From Hydractinia symbiolongicarpus (taxonomy: Eukaryota > Cnidaria > Hydrozoa > Anthoathecata > Hydractiniidae): a stretch of 64,000 bases of DNA. The stretch is from positions 28,807,501 to 28,871,500 of the forward strand of contig NC_079881.1 of the NCBI RefSeq assembly GCF_029227915.1, given 5' to 3'. Below the pieces are notes generated by a model. That model had not been told where the DNA came from, did not search any database, and was given only the letters and a program-made list of their open reading frames with translations. The translations under genes and the position numbers were made by a program. This document shows, piece after piece, positions 1 to 10,692 of this stretch; within the stretch, counting starts at the first letter, position 1, and the number at the start of each line of letters is the position of its first letter.

Positions 1-609
1 GTATAGTCGAATGTATACAAAGAAAGTACCCTGTGAGTAAACTCATTTCCAAAACGATTTTTTATATTATTTTTTCACCACTAAAACGCATGAGAATTGT
101 AGTTTTCAAAAATGTGTTCATTTTTGATGAGACGCTGAATAAAAGAAGTTTAATCGCCGGAAAACGAAAACCTGCGATTTCCCGTAAATCCCGGACTCGG
201 CCCGTATAGTCAAAAGTATACAAAGAAAGTACCCATAGTGTAAACTCATTGCCCGAACGATTTTTTAAATTATTATTTAACCACTAAAGCCCATGAGACT
301 TGTAGTTTTTAAAAATGTTTTCATTTTTGATAAGACGCTGAATAAAAGAAGTTTAATCGCCGGCAAACGAAAACCTGCGACTTCCCGTAAATCCCAGGCT
401 CGGCCCGCATAGTCAAAAGTATACAAAGAAAGTACCCAGGGAGTAAACTCATTTCCTGAACGATTTTTTATATTATTTTTTCACCACTAAAGTGCATGAG
501 ACTTGTAGTTTTTAAAAATGTTTTCATTTTTGATGGGACGCTGAATAAAAGAAGTTTAATCGCCGGCAAACGAAAACCCGCGATTTCCCGTAAATCCCGG
601 ACTCGGCCC

Positions 610-812
610 GTATAGTCAAAAGTATACAAAGGAAGTACCCAGGGAGTAAACTCATTGTCCGAACGATTTTTTAAATTATTTTTTCACCACTAAAACGCAT
701 GAGACTTGTAGTTTTCAAAAATGTTTTCATTTTTGATGAGACGCTTAATGAAAGAGGTTTAATCGCCGGCAAACGAAAACCCGCGATTTCCCGTAAATCC
801 CGGGCTTGGCCC
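610..812 (+). repeat. Representative 203-bp monomer (m1 variant) with internal layout
   Basis: Positions in this annotation are counted from gtatagtc = 1. Monomer 1-18 holds GTATA...TATAC arms and usually a GTATAC palindrome. Positions 45-52 read ATTTCCCG. Positions 57-76 are an A/T tract (T6, AAATTA, T6). Positions 106-127 form a 9-bp-stem inverted repeat. Positions 156-161 are usually GCCGGC. Positions 177-184 repeat ATTTCCCG, and 186-193 read AAATCCCG. Positions 190-203 are GC-rich and vary between two haplotypes. About 10 of 13 CpGs lie in the right third. This copy begins as haplotype A (gtcaaaag) and ends as haplotype B (gggcttgg), so it also shows how the haplotypes change along a monomer. 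Confidence 0.95.
715..736 (+). repeat. Inverted repeat (9-bp stem, TTTT loop), example of one per monomer
   Basis: TCAAAAATG, then TTTT, then CATTTTTGA: a perfect 9-bp stem with a 4-nt loop at monomer positions 106-127. It is intact in many monomers. Others carry C107T (ttttt instead of ttttc, leaving a T-G pair), one mismatch (aaaaagg in m2), two mismatches (caataatg with catttgtg in m4; tcaaacttg in the cttcaaacttg class), or only a loop change (TGTT in m5). The changes are not compensatory, so strict selection for a hairpin is not shown. The stem is AT-rich and could extrude as a small cruciform in supercoiled DNA. It lies near several HOR breakpoints. Confidence 0.85.
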
Positions 813-823
813 GTATAGTCGAA
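801..823 (+). repeat. Haplotype-B monomer junction: GC hairpin and CENP-B-box-like motif
   Basis: At 801-813 CGGGC-TTG-GCCCG is a perfect 5-bp stem with a 3-nt loop. Overlapping it, 810-823 reads CCCG-TA-T-AGT-CGAA. The CENP-B box core on this strand is CCCGNNTNNNNCGAA, so the two half-sites are both present but the spacer is one base short. Haplotype-A junctions (ggactcgg then gtcaaaag) lose both the hairpin and the CGAA half. CENP-B binding is not established; the spacing defect argues against a canonical site. The motif is reported because it recurs only in B-type junctions, which alternate with A-type ones. Confidence 0.4.
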
Positions 824-2030
824 TGTATACAAAGAAAGTACCCTGTGAGTAAACTCATTTCCCGAACGATTTTTTATATTGTTTTTTCACCACTAAAACG
901 CATGAGAATTGTAGTTTTCAAAAATGTTTTCATTTTTGATGGGACGCTGAATAAAAGAAGTTTAATCGCCGGCAAACGAAAACCCGCGATTTCCCGTAAA
1001 TCCCGGACTCGGCCCGTATAGTCAAAAATTTACAAAGAAAGTACCCAGGGAGTAAACTCATTTTCCGAACGATTTTTTAAATTATTTTTTCACCATTAAA
1101 ACGCATGAGACTTGTAGTTTTCAAAAATGTTTTCATTTTTGATGAGACGCTTAATGAAAGAGGTTTAATCGACGGCAATCGAAAACCAGCGATTTCCCCT
1201 AAATCCCGGGCTTGGCCCGTGTAGTCGAATGTATACAAAGAAAGTACCCAGGGAGTAAACTCATTTCCAGAACGATTTTTTAAATTATTTTTTCACCACT
1301 AAAACGCATAAGACTTGTAGTTTTCAATAATGTTTTCATTTGTGATAAGACGCTGAATAAAAGAAGTTTAAACGCCGGCAAACGAAAACCTGCGATTTCC
1401 CGTAAATCCTGGACTCGGCCCGTATAGTCAAAAGTATACAAAGAAAGTACCCTGTGAGTAAACTCATTTCCCGAACGATTTTTTATATTGTTTTTCCACC
1501 ACTAAAACGCATGAGAATTGTAGTTTTCAAAAATGTTTTCATTTTTGATGGGACGCTGAATAAAAGAAGTTTAATCGCCGGCAAACGAAAACCCGCGATT
1601 TCCCGTAAATCCCGCACTCGGCCCGTATAGTCAAAAGTTTACAAAGATAGTACCCAGGGAGTAAATTCATTTTCCGAACGATTTTTTAAATTATTTTTTC
1701 ACCATTAAAACGTGTGAGACTTGTAGTTTTCAAAAATGTTTTCATTTTTGATGAGACGCTTAATGAAAGAGGTTTAATCGACGGCAATCGAAAACCAGCG
1801 ATTTCCCCTAAATCCCGGGCTTGGCCCGTGTAGTCGAATGTATACAAAGAAAGTACCCAGGGAGTAAACTCATTTCCAGAACGATTTTTTAAATTATTTT
1901 TTCACCACTAAAACGCATAAGACTTGTAGTTTTCAATAATATTTTCATTTGTGATAAGACGCTGAATAAAAGAAGTTTAAACGCCGGCAAACGAAAACCT
2001 GCGATTTCCCGTAAATCCCGGACTCGGCCC
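813..2030 (+). repeat. 3-mer tandem duplication (m2-m3-m4 twice, 609 bp each)
   Basis: Monomers at 813, 1016 and 1219 are repeated at 1422, 1625 and 1828 with a few substitutions, such as cattaaaacgc against cattaaaacgt and a T-to-C change in the A/T tract of the m2 copy. The related block at 6290-6898 carries only one set. The monomer at 1422 has an A-type start (gtcaaaag) fused to an m2 body, which marks it as the join. The m4-m5 pair then repeats once more at about 1828-2639 with greater divergence. Confidence 0.8.
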
Positions 2031-2775
2031 GTATAATCAAAAGAACACAAAGAAAGTACCCAGGGAGTAAACTCATTTCTCGAGCGATTTATTAAATTAT
2101 TTTTTCACCACTAAAACGCATGAAACTTGTAGTTTTCAAAAATGTGTTCATTTTTGATGAGACGCTGAATAAAAGGAGTTTAATCGCCGGAAAACGAAAA
2201 CCTGCGATTTCCCGTAAATCCCGGACTCGGCCCGTATAGTCAAAAGTATACCAAGAATGTACCCAGGGAGTAAACTCATTTCCAGAACGATTTTTTAAAT
2301 TATTTTTTCACCACTAAAACGCATAAGACTTGTAGTTTTCAATAATGTTTTCATTTGTGATAAGACGCTGAATAAAAGAAGTTTAAACGCCGGCAAACGA
2401 AAACCTGCGATTTCCCGTAAATCCCGGACTCGGCCCGTATAATCAAAAGTACACAAAGAAAGTACCCAGGGAGTAAACTCATTTCCCGAGCGATTTTTTA
2501 AGTTATTTTTTCACCACTAAAACGCATGAGACTTGTAGTTTTCAAAAATGTTTTCATTTTTGATGAGACGCTGAATAAAAGAAGTTTAATCGCCGGAAAA
2601 CGAAGACCTGCGATTTCCCGTAAATCCCGGACTCGGCCCGTATAGTCAAAAGTATACAAAGAAAGCACCCATGGTGTAAACTCTTTTCCCGAACGATTTT
2701 TTAAATTGTTATTTCACCACTAAAGCCCATGAGACTTGTAGTTTTCAAAAATGTTTTCATTTTTGATGAGACGCT

Positions 2776-5477
2776 TAATGAAAGAGGTTTAATCGCCGGC
2801 AAACGAAAACCTGCGATTTCCCGTAAATCCCGGGCTTGGCCCGTATAGTCGAATGTATACAAAGAAAGTACCCTCTGAGTAAACTCATTTCCAGAACGAT
2901 TTTTTAAATTATTTTTTCACCACTAAAACGCATGAGACTTGTAGTTTTCAAAAATGTTTTCATTTTTAATGAGACGCTGAATAAAAGAAGTTTAATCGCC
3001 GGCAAACGAAAACCCGCCATTTCCCGTAAAACCCGGACTCGGCCCGTATAATCAAAAGTATACAAAGAAAGTACCCAGGGAGTAAACTTATTTCCCGAAC
3101 GATTTTTTAAATTATTTTTTCACCACTAAAACGGATGAGACTTGTAGTCTTCAATCTTGTTTTCATTTTTGATGAGACGCTGAATAAAAGAAGTTTAAAC
3201 GCCGGCAAACGAAAACCTGCGATTTCCCGTAAATCCCAGACTCGGCCTGTAAAGTCAAAAGTATACAAAGAAAGTACCCAGGGTGTAAACTCATTTCCCG
3301 AACGATTTTTTAAATTATCTTTTCACCACTAAACCGCATGAGACTTGTAGTTTTTAAAAATGTTTTCATTTTTGATGAGACACTGAATAAAAAAGTTTAA
3401 TCGCTGGCAAACGAAAACCCGCCATTTCCCGTAAATCCTGGACTCAGCCCGTATAGTCAAAAGTATACAAAGAAAGTACCCAGGGAGTAAACTTATTTCC
3501 CGAACGATTTTTTAAATTATTTTTTCACCACTAAAACGCATGAGACTTGAAGTCTTCAAACTTGTTTTCATTTTTGATGAGACGCTGAATAAAAGAAGTT
3601 TAAACGCCGGCAAACGAGAACCTGCGATTTCCCGTAAATCCCAGACTCGGCCTGTAAAGTCAAAAGTATACAAAGGAAGTACCCAGGGTGTAAACTGATT
3701 TCCCGAACGATTTTTTAAATTATCTTTTCACCACTAAAACGCATGAGACTTGTAGTTTTCAAAAATGTTTTCATTTTTGATGAGACGCTGAATAAAAAAA
3801 GTTTAATCGCCGGCAAACGAAAACCTGCGACTTCCCGTAAATCCCGGACTCGGCCCGTATAGTCAAAAGTATACAAATAAAGTACCCAGGGAGTAAACTC
3901 ATTTCCCGAACGATTTTTTAAATTATTTTTCCACCACTAAAACGCATGAGACTTGTAGTTTTCAAAAATGTTATTATTTTTGATGAGACGCTTAATGAAA
4001 GAGGTTTAATCGCCGGCAAACGAAAACCAGCGATTTCCCCTAAATCCCGGGCTTGGCGCGTGTAGTCGAATGTATACAAAGAAATTACCCAGGAAGTAAA
4101 CTCATTTCCCGAACGATTTTAAAAATTTTTTTTCACCACTAAAGCCCATGAGACTTGTAGTTTTTAAAAATGTTTTCATTTTTGATGAAACGCTGAATAA
4201 AAGAAGTTTAATTGCCGGCAAACGAAAACCCGCGATTTCCCGTAAATCCCGGGCTTGGCCCGTATAGTCGAATGTATACAAAGAAAGTACCCTGTGAGTA
4301 AACTCATTTCCAGAACGATTTTCTAAATTATTTTTTCACCACTAAAACGCACGAGACTTGTAGTTTTCAAAAATGTTTTCATTTTTGATGAGACGCTTAA
4401 TGAAAGAGGTTTAAACGCCGGCAAACGAAAACCTGCAATTTCCGTAAATCCCAGACTCGGCCTGTAAAGTCAAAAGTATACAAAGAAAGTAACCAGGGTG
4501 TAAACTCATTTCCCGAACGATTTTTTAAATTATCTTTTCACCACTAAAACGCATGAGACTTGTAGTTTTCAAAAATGTTTTCATTTTTGATGAGACGCTG
4601 AATAAAAGAAGTTTAATCGCCGCAAACGAAAACCCGCCATTTCCCGTAAACCCCGGACTCGGCCCGTATAATCAAAAGTATACAAAGAAAGTACCCAGGG
4701 AGTAAACTCATTTCCCGAACGATTTTTTAAATTATTTTTTCACCACTAAAACGCATGAGACTTGTAGTTTTTAAAAATGTTTTTATTTTTGATGAGACGC
4801 TGAATAAAAGAAGTTTAATCGCCGGCAAACGAAAACCTGCGATTTCCCGTAAATCCCGGGCTTGGCCCGTATAGTCGAATGTATACAAAGAAAGTACCCT
4901 GGGAGTAAACTCATTTCCAGAACGATTTTTTAAATTATTTTTTCACCACTAAAACGCATGAGACTTGTAGTTTTCAAAAATTATTTCATTTTTGATGAGA
5001 CACTGAATAAAAGAAGTTTAATCGCTGGCAAACGAAAACCTGCAATTTCCCGTAAATCCCGGACTCGGCCCGTATAGTCAAAAGTATACAAAGAAAGTAC
5101 CCAGGGTGTAAACTCATTTCCCGAACGATTTTTTAAATTATTATTTCACCACTAAAGCCCATGAGACTTGTAGTTTTCAAAAATGTTTTCATTTTTGATG
5201 AGACGCTGAATAAAAGAAGTTTAATCGCCGGCAAACGAAAACCCGGCATTTCCCGTAAACCCCGGACTCGGACCGTATAATCAAAAGTATACAAAGAAAG
5301 TACCCAGGGAGTAAACTTATTTCCTGAACGATTTTTTAAATTATTTTTTCACCACTAAAACGCATGAGACTTGTAATTTTCAAAAATGTTTTCATTTTTG
5401 ATGAGACGCTGAATAAAAGAAGTTTAATCGCCGGCAAACGAAAACCCGCCATTTCCCGTAAATCCCGGGCTTGGCCC
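2776..5477 (+). repeat. Satellite stretch with mostly singular monomers
   Basis: About 13 monomers without a long near-identical partner elsewhere in the window. Several carry private changes: single-base losses (near 4441 aatttccgtaaat and 4621 cgccgcaaacg), aaaattttttttcacc near 4120, and ttattatttttg near 3970. A short 2-mer repeat is visible at about 3046-3856 (agtaaacttatttcccg in two alternate monomers). This looks like less homogenised satellite lying between the two copies of duplication A. Confidence 0.7.
3046..3856 (+). repeat. 2-mer tandem repeat, about 405 bp period
   Basis: Monomers starting near 3046 and 3451 share aaacttatttcccg and a tagtcttcaa or aagtcttcaa variant at the inverted repeat. 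The following monomers share gcctgtaaagtcaaaag and a cagggtgtaaac segment. The second pair has several substitutions, for example gaagtcttc for gtagtcttc. Confidence 0.6.
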
Positions 5478-7580
5478 GTATAGTCGAATGTATACAAAGA
5501 AAGTACCCTGTGAGTAAACTCATTTCCAAAACGATTTTTTATATTATTTTTTCACCACTAAAACGCATGAGAATTGTAGTTTTCAAAAATGTGTTCATTT
5601 TTGATGAGACGCTGAATAAAAGAAGTTTAATCGCCGGAAAACGAAAACCTGCGATTTCCCGTAAATCCCGGACTCGGCCCGTATAGTCAAAAGTATACAA
5701 AGAAAGTACCCATAGTGTAAACTCATTGCCCGAACGATTTTTTAAATTATTATTTAACCACTAAAGCCCATGAGACTTGTAGTTTTTAAAAATGTTTTCA
5801 TTTTTGATAAGACGCTGAATAAAAGAAGTTTAATCGCCGGCAAACGAAAACCTGCGACTTCCCGTAAATCCCAGGCTCGGCCCGCATAGTCAAAAGTATA
5901 CAAAGAAAGTACCCAGGGAGTAAACTCATTTCCTGAACGATTTTTTATATTATTTTTTCACCACTAAAGTGCATGAGACTTGTAGTTTTTAAAAATGTTT
6001 TCATTTTTGATGGGACGCTGAATAAAAGAAGTTTAATCGCCGGCAAACGAAAACCCGCGATTTCCCGTAAATCCCGGACTCGGCCCGTATAGTCAAAAGT
6101 ATACAAAGAAAGTACCCAGGGAGTAAACTCATTGTCCGAACGATTTTTTAAATTATTTTTTCACCACTAAAACGCATGAGACTTGTAGTTTTCAAAAATG
6201 TTTTCATTTTTGATGAGACGCTTAATGAAAGAGGTTTAATCGCCGGCAAACGAAAACCCGCGATTTCCCGTAAATCCCGGGCTTGGCCCGTATAGTCGAA
6301 TGTATACAAAGAAAGTACCCTGTGAGTAAACTCATTTCCCGAACGATTTTTTATATTGTTTTTTCACCACTAAAACGCATGAGAATTGTAGTTTTCAAAA
6401 ATGTTTTCATTTTTGATGGGACGCTGAATAAAAGAAGTTTAATCGCCGGCAAACGAAAACCCGCGATTTCCCGTAAATCCCGGACTCGGCCCGTATAGTC
6501 AAAAATTTACAAAGAAAGTACCCAGGGAGTAAACTCATTTTCCGAACGATTTTTTAAATTATTTTTTCACCATTAAAACGCATGAGACTTGTAGTTTTCA
6601 AAAATGTTTTCATTTTTGATGAGACGCTTAATGAAAGAGGTTTAATCGACGGCAATCGAAAACCAGCGATTTCCCCTAAATCCCGGGCTTGGCCCGTGTA
6701 GTCGAATGTATACAAAGAAAGTACCCAGGGAGTAAACTCATTTCCAGAACGATTTTTTAAATTATTTTTTCACCACTAAAACGCATAAGACTTGTAGTTT
6801 TCAATAATGTTTTCATTTGTGATAAGACGCTGAATAAAAGAAGTTTAAACGCCGGCAAACGAAAACCTGCGATTTCCCGTAAATCCCGGACTCGGCCCGT
6901 ATAATCAAAAGAACACAAAGAAAGTACCCAAAGAGTAAACTCATTTCCCGAGCGATTTATTAAATTATTTTTTCACCACTAAAACGCATGAAACTTGTAG
7001 TTTTCAAAAATGTGTTCATTTTTGATGAGACGCTGAATAAAAGGAGTTTAATCGCCGGAAAACGAAAACCTGCGATAAACTCATTTCCAGAACGATTTTT
7101 TAAATTATTTTTTCACCACTAAAACGCATAAGACTTGTAGTTTTCAATAATGTTTTCATTTGTGATAAGACGCTGAATAAAAGAAGTTTAAACGCCGGCA
7201 AACGAAAACCTGCGATTTCCCGTAAATCCCGGACTCGGCCCGTATAATCAAAAGTACACAAAGAAAGTACCCAGGGAGTAAACTCATTTCCCGAGCGATT
7301 TTTTAAGTTATTTTTTCACCACTAAAACGCATGAGACTTGTAGTTTTCAAAAATGTTTTCATTTTTGATGAGACGCTGAATAAAAGAAGTTTAATCGCCG
7401 GAAAACGAAAACCTGCGATTTCCCGTAAATCCCGGACTCGGCCCGTATAGTCAAAAGTATACAAAGAAAGCACCCATGGTGTAAACTCTTTTCCCGAACG
7501 ATTTTTTAAATTGTTATTTCACCACTAAAGCCCATGAGACTTGTAGTTTTCAAAAATGTTTTCATTTTTGATGAGACGCT
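5478..7580 (+). repeat. Segmental duplication A, copy 2
   Basis: Matches 1-2775. The first monomer is identical to the window's first monomer over the bases compared, including aatgtgttc. One substitution is visible at gaaagtac against ggaagtac. Relative to copy 1 it lacks one m2-m3-m4 set (609 bp) and carries the 63-bp deletion at 7076. Monomers from 6087 onward are m1, m2, m3, m4, m5 (truncated), m4 (truncated), m5, m6. Confidence 0.85.
6899..7241 (+). repeat. Fused truncated monomers across a 63-bp deletion
   Basis: This m5-m4 pair is 343 bp instead of 406 bp. The sequence passes directly from cctgcgat to aaactcatttcc at about 7076, removing monomer position 178 through position 37 of the next unit. 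Comparison with 2031-2436 in copy 1 shows the deleted 63 bases exactly. One T is shared at the two ends, so there is at most 1 bp of microhomology. It is the largest indel in the window that is not a whole number of monomers. Confidence 0.9.
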
Positions 7581-7647
7581 GAATAAAAGAAGTTTAATCG
7601 CCGGCAAACGAAAACCCGCGATTTCCCGTAAATCCCGGACTCGGCCC

Positions 7648-9677
7648 GTATAGTCAAAAGTATACAAAGAAAGTACCCAGGGAGTAAACTCATTGTCCGA
7701 ACGATTTTTTAAATTATTTTTTCACCACTAAAACGCATAAGACTTGTAGTTTTCAAAAATGTTTTCATTTTTGATGAGACGCTTAATGAAAGAGGTTTAA
7801 TCGCCGGCAAACGAAAACCCGCGATTTCCCGTAAATCCCGGGCTTGGCCCGTATAGTCGAATGTATACAAAGAAAGTACTCTGTGAGTAAACTCATTTCC
7901 CGAACGATTTTTTATATTGTTTTTCCACCACTAAAACGCATGAGAATTGTAGTTTTCAAAAAGGTTTTCATTTTTGATGGGACGCTGAATAAAAGAAGTT
8001 TAATCGCCGGCAAACGAAAACCCGCGATTTCCCGTAAATCCCGCACTCGGCCCGTATAGTCAAAAGTTTACAAAGAAAGTACCCAGGGAGTAAATTCATT
8101 TTCCGAACGATTTTTTAAATTATTTTTTCACCATAAAAGCCCATGAGACTTGTAGTTTTCAAAAATGTTTTCATTTTTGATGAGACGCTTAATGAAAGAG
8201 GTTTTATCGACGGCAATCGAAAACCAGCGATTTCCCCTAAATCCCGGGCTTGGCCCGTGTAGTCGAATGTATACAAAGAAAGTACCCAGGGAGTAAACTC
8301 ATTTCCAGAACGATTTTTTAAATTATTTTTTCACCACTAAAACGCATAAGACTTGTAGTTTTCAATAATGTTTTCATTTGTGATAAGACGCTGAATAAAA
8401 GAAGTTTAAACGCCGGCAAACGAAAACCTGCGATTTCCCGTAAATCCCGGACTCGGCCCGTATAATCAAAAGTACACAAAGAAAGTACCCAGGGAGTAAA
8501 CTCATTTCCCGAGCGATTTATTAAATTATTTTTTCACCACTAAAACGCATAAAAATTGTAGTTTTCAAAAATGTGTTCATTTTTGATGAGACGCTTAATA
8601 AAAGAAGTTTAATCGCCGGCAAACGAAAACCCGCGATTTCCCGTAAATCCCGGACTCGGCCCGTATAGTCAAAAGTATACAAAGAAAGTACCCAGGGAGT
8701 AAACTCATTGTCCGAACGATTTTTTAAATTATTTTTTCACCACTAAAACGCATGAGACTTGTAGTTTTCAAAAATGTTTTCATTTTTGATGAGACGCTTA
8801 ATGAAGGAGGTTTAATCGCCGGCAAACGAAAACCCGCGATTTCCCGTAAATCCCGGGCTTGGCCCGTATAGTCGAATGTATACAAAGAAAGTACTCTGTG
8901 AGTAAACTCATTTCCCGAACGATTTTTTATATTGTTTTTCCACCACTAAAACGCATGAGAATTGTAGTTTTCAAAAAGGTTTTTATTTTTGATGGGACGC
9001 TGAATAAAAGAAGTTTAATCGCCGGCAAACGAAAACCCGCGATTTCCCGTAAATCCCGCACTCGGCCCGTATAGTCAAAAGTTTACAAAGAAAGTACCCA
9101 GGGAGTAAATTCATTTTCCGAACGATTTTTTAAATTATTTTTTCACCATTAAAGCCCATGAGACTTGTAGTTTTCAAAAATGTTTTCATTTTTGATGAGA
9201 CGCTTAATGAAAGAGGTTTAATCGACGGCAATCGAAAACCAGCGATTTCCCCTAAATCCCGGGCTTGGCCCGTGTAGTCGAATGTATACAAAGAAAGTAC
9301 CCAGGGAGTAAACTCATTTCCAGAACGATTTTTTAAATTATTTTTTCACCACTAAAACGCATAAGACTTGTAGTTTTCAATAATGTTTTCATCTGTGATA
9401 AGACGCTGAATAAAAGAAGTTTAAACGCCGGCAAACGAAAACCTGCGATTTCCCGTAAATCCCGGACTCGGCCCGTATAATCAAAAGTACACAAAGAAAG
9501 TACCCAGGGAGTAAACTCATTTCCCGAGCGATTTATTAAATTATTTTTTCACCACTAAAACGCATGAAACTTGTAGTTTTCAAAAATGTGTTCATTTTTG
9601 ATGAGACGCTGAATAAAAGAAGTTTAATCGCCGGAAAACGAAAACCCGCGATTTCCCGTAAATCCCGCACTCGGCCC
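7648..9677 (+). repeat. 5-mer higher-order repeat, two copies (1015 bp each)
   Basis: m1 to m5 at 7648-8662 are followed by m1 to m5 at 8663-9677 with no length difference. The fifth monomer of the first copy is a variant (m5'): it reads gcataaaaattg and ends cttaataaaag, while the second copy has gcatgaaacttg and ctgaataaaag. The second m2 is nearly identical to the first, including the private aaaaagg change. Confidence 0.85.
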
Positions 9678-10286
9678 GTATAGTCAAAAGTTTACAAAGA
9701 AAGTACCCAGGGAGTAAATTCATTTTCCGAACGATTTTTTAAATTATTTTTTCACCATAAAAGCCCATGAGACTTGTAGTTTTCAAAAATGTTTTCATTT
9801 TTGATGAGACGCTTAATGAAAGAGGTTTTATCGACGGCAATCGAAAACCAGCGATTTCCCCTAAATCCCGGGCTTGGCCCGTGTAGTCGAATGTATACAA
9901 AGAAAGTACCCAGGGAGTAAACTCATTTCCAGAACGATTTTTTAAATTATTTTTTCACCACTAAAACGCATAAGACTTGTAGTTTTCAATAATGTTTTCA
10001 TTTGTGATAAGACGCTGAATAAAAGAAGTTTAAACGCCGGCAAACGAAAACCTGCGATTTCCCGTAAATCCCGGACTCGGCCCGTATAATCAAAAGTACA
10101 CAAAGAAAGTACCCAGGGAGTAAACTCATTTCCCGAGCGATTTATTAAATTATTTTTTCACCACTAAAACGCATAAAAATTGTAGTTTTCAAAAATGTGT
10201 TCATTTTTGATGAGACGCTTAATAAAAGAAGTTTAATCGCCGGCAAACGAAAACCCGCGATTTCCCGTAAATCCCGGACTCGGCCC

Positions 10287-10489
10287 GTATAGTCAAAAGT
10301 ATACAAAGAAAGTACCCAGGGAGTAAACTCATTGTCCGAACGATTTTTTAAATTATTTTTTCACCACTAAAACGCATGAGACTTGTAGTTTTCAAAAATG
10401 TTTTCATTTTTGATGAGACGCTTAATGAAGGAGGTTTAATCGCCGGCAAACGAAAACCCGCGATTTCCCGTAAATCCCGGGCTTGGCCC
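10287..10489 (+). repeat. Cassette monomer m1
   Basis: Marked by gtcaaaagtatac at the start, aaactcattgtccg near position 47, and the B-type end cttaatgaagg (usually cttaatgaaagagg), followed by gggcttgg. The inverted repeat is intact. It always precedes m2 in the intact cassettes. Confidence 0.85.
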
Positions 10490-10692
10490 GTATAGTCGAA
10501 TGTATACAAAGAAAGTACTCTGTGAGTAAACTCATTTCCCGAACGATTTTTTATATTGTTTTTCCACCACTAAAACGCATGAGAATTGTAGTTTTCAAAA
10601 AGGTTTTCATTTTTGATGGGACGCTGAATAAAAGAAGTTTAATCGCCGGCAAACGAAAACCCGCGATTTCCCGTAAATCCCGCACTCGGCCC
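10490..10692 (+). repeat. Cassette monomer m2
   Basis: Marked by gtcgaatg, tactctgtgag, tatattgtttttcc in the A/T tract, gagaattgtag, aaaaaggttttc at the inverted repeat (one stem mismatch), gatgggacg and the end ccgcactcgg. It is the source of the recurrent 71-codon plus-strand open frame that starts just upstream, which is not a gene. Confidence 0.85.

Larger units (their letters stand above)
1..2775 (+). repeat. Segmental duplication A, copy 1 (left end outside window)
   Basis: This block matches 5478-7580 with only scattered substitutions. The first 1.4 kb aligns at an offset of 5477 bp. From about 2032 the offset is 4868 bp, because copy 1 holds three extra monomers (609 bp). After 2272 the offset is 4805 bp, because copy 2 has lost 63 bp. 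Similarity ends at 2775, where copy 1 continues gacgct-taatg and copy 2 gacgct-gaata, nine bases past the inverted repeat. Monomers from 610 onward are m1, m2, m3, m4, m2, m3, m4, m5, m4, m5, m6. Confidence 0.85.

Noticed and set aside
53-76. TATA-box or promoter in the tatatt/tttaaatta tract
   Set aside because: It is an A/T tract shared by all monomers, with tttatatt only in some variants. Nothing downstream is a gene, so a promoter role is unsupported, though satellite transcription cannot be excluded.
715-736. Rho-independent transcription terminator
   Set aside because: The stem is AT-rich with a TTTT loop, is present in every monomer and follows no gene. The context is a eukaryotic-type satellite rather than a bacterial operon.
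801-823. Canonical CENP-B box
   Set aside because: The spacer between half-sites is one base short of the known motif. It is kept only as a low-confidence similarity.
806-1021. Recurrent 71-codon plus-strand open frame (starts MARIVECIQRKY), many copies
   Set aside because: It lies across one satellite join and recurs only because the DNA does. 203 is not divisible by 3, so the frame closes in the next monomer. There is no domain, no consistent ribosome or promoter context, and changes between copies are not biased to third positions.
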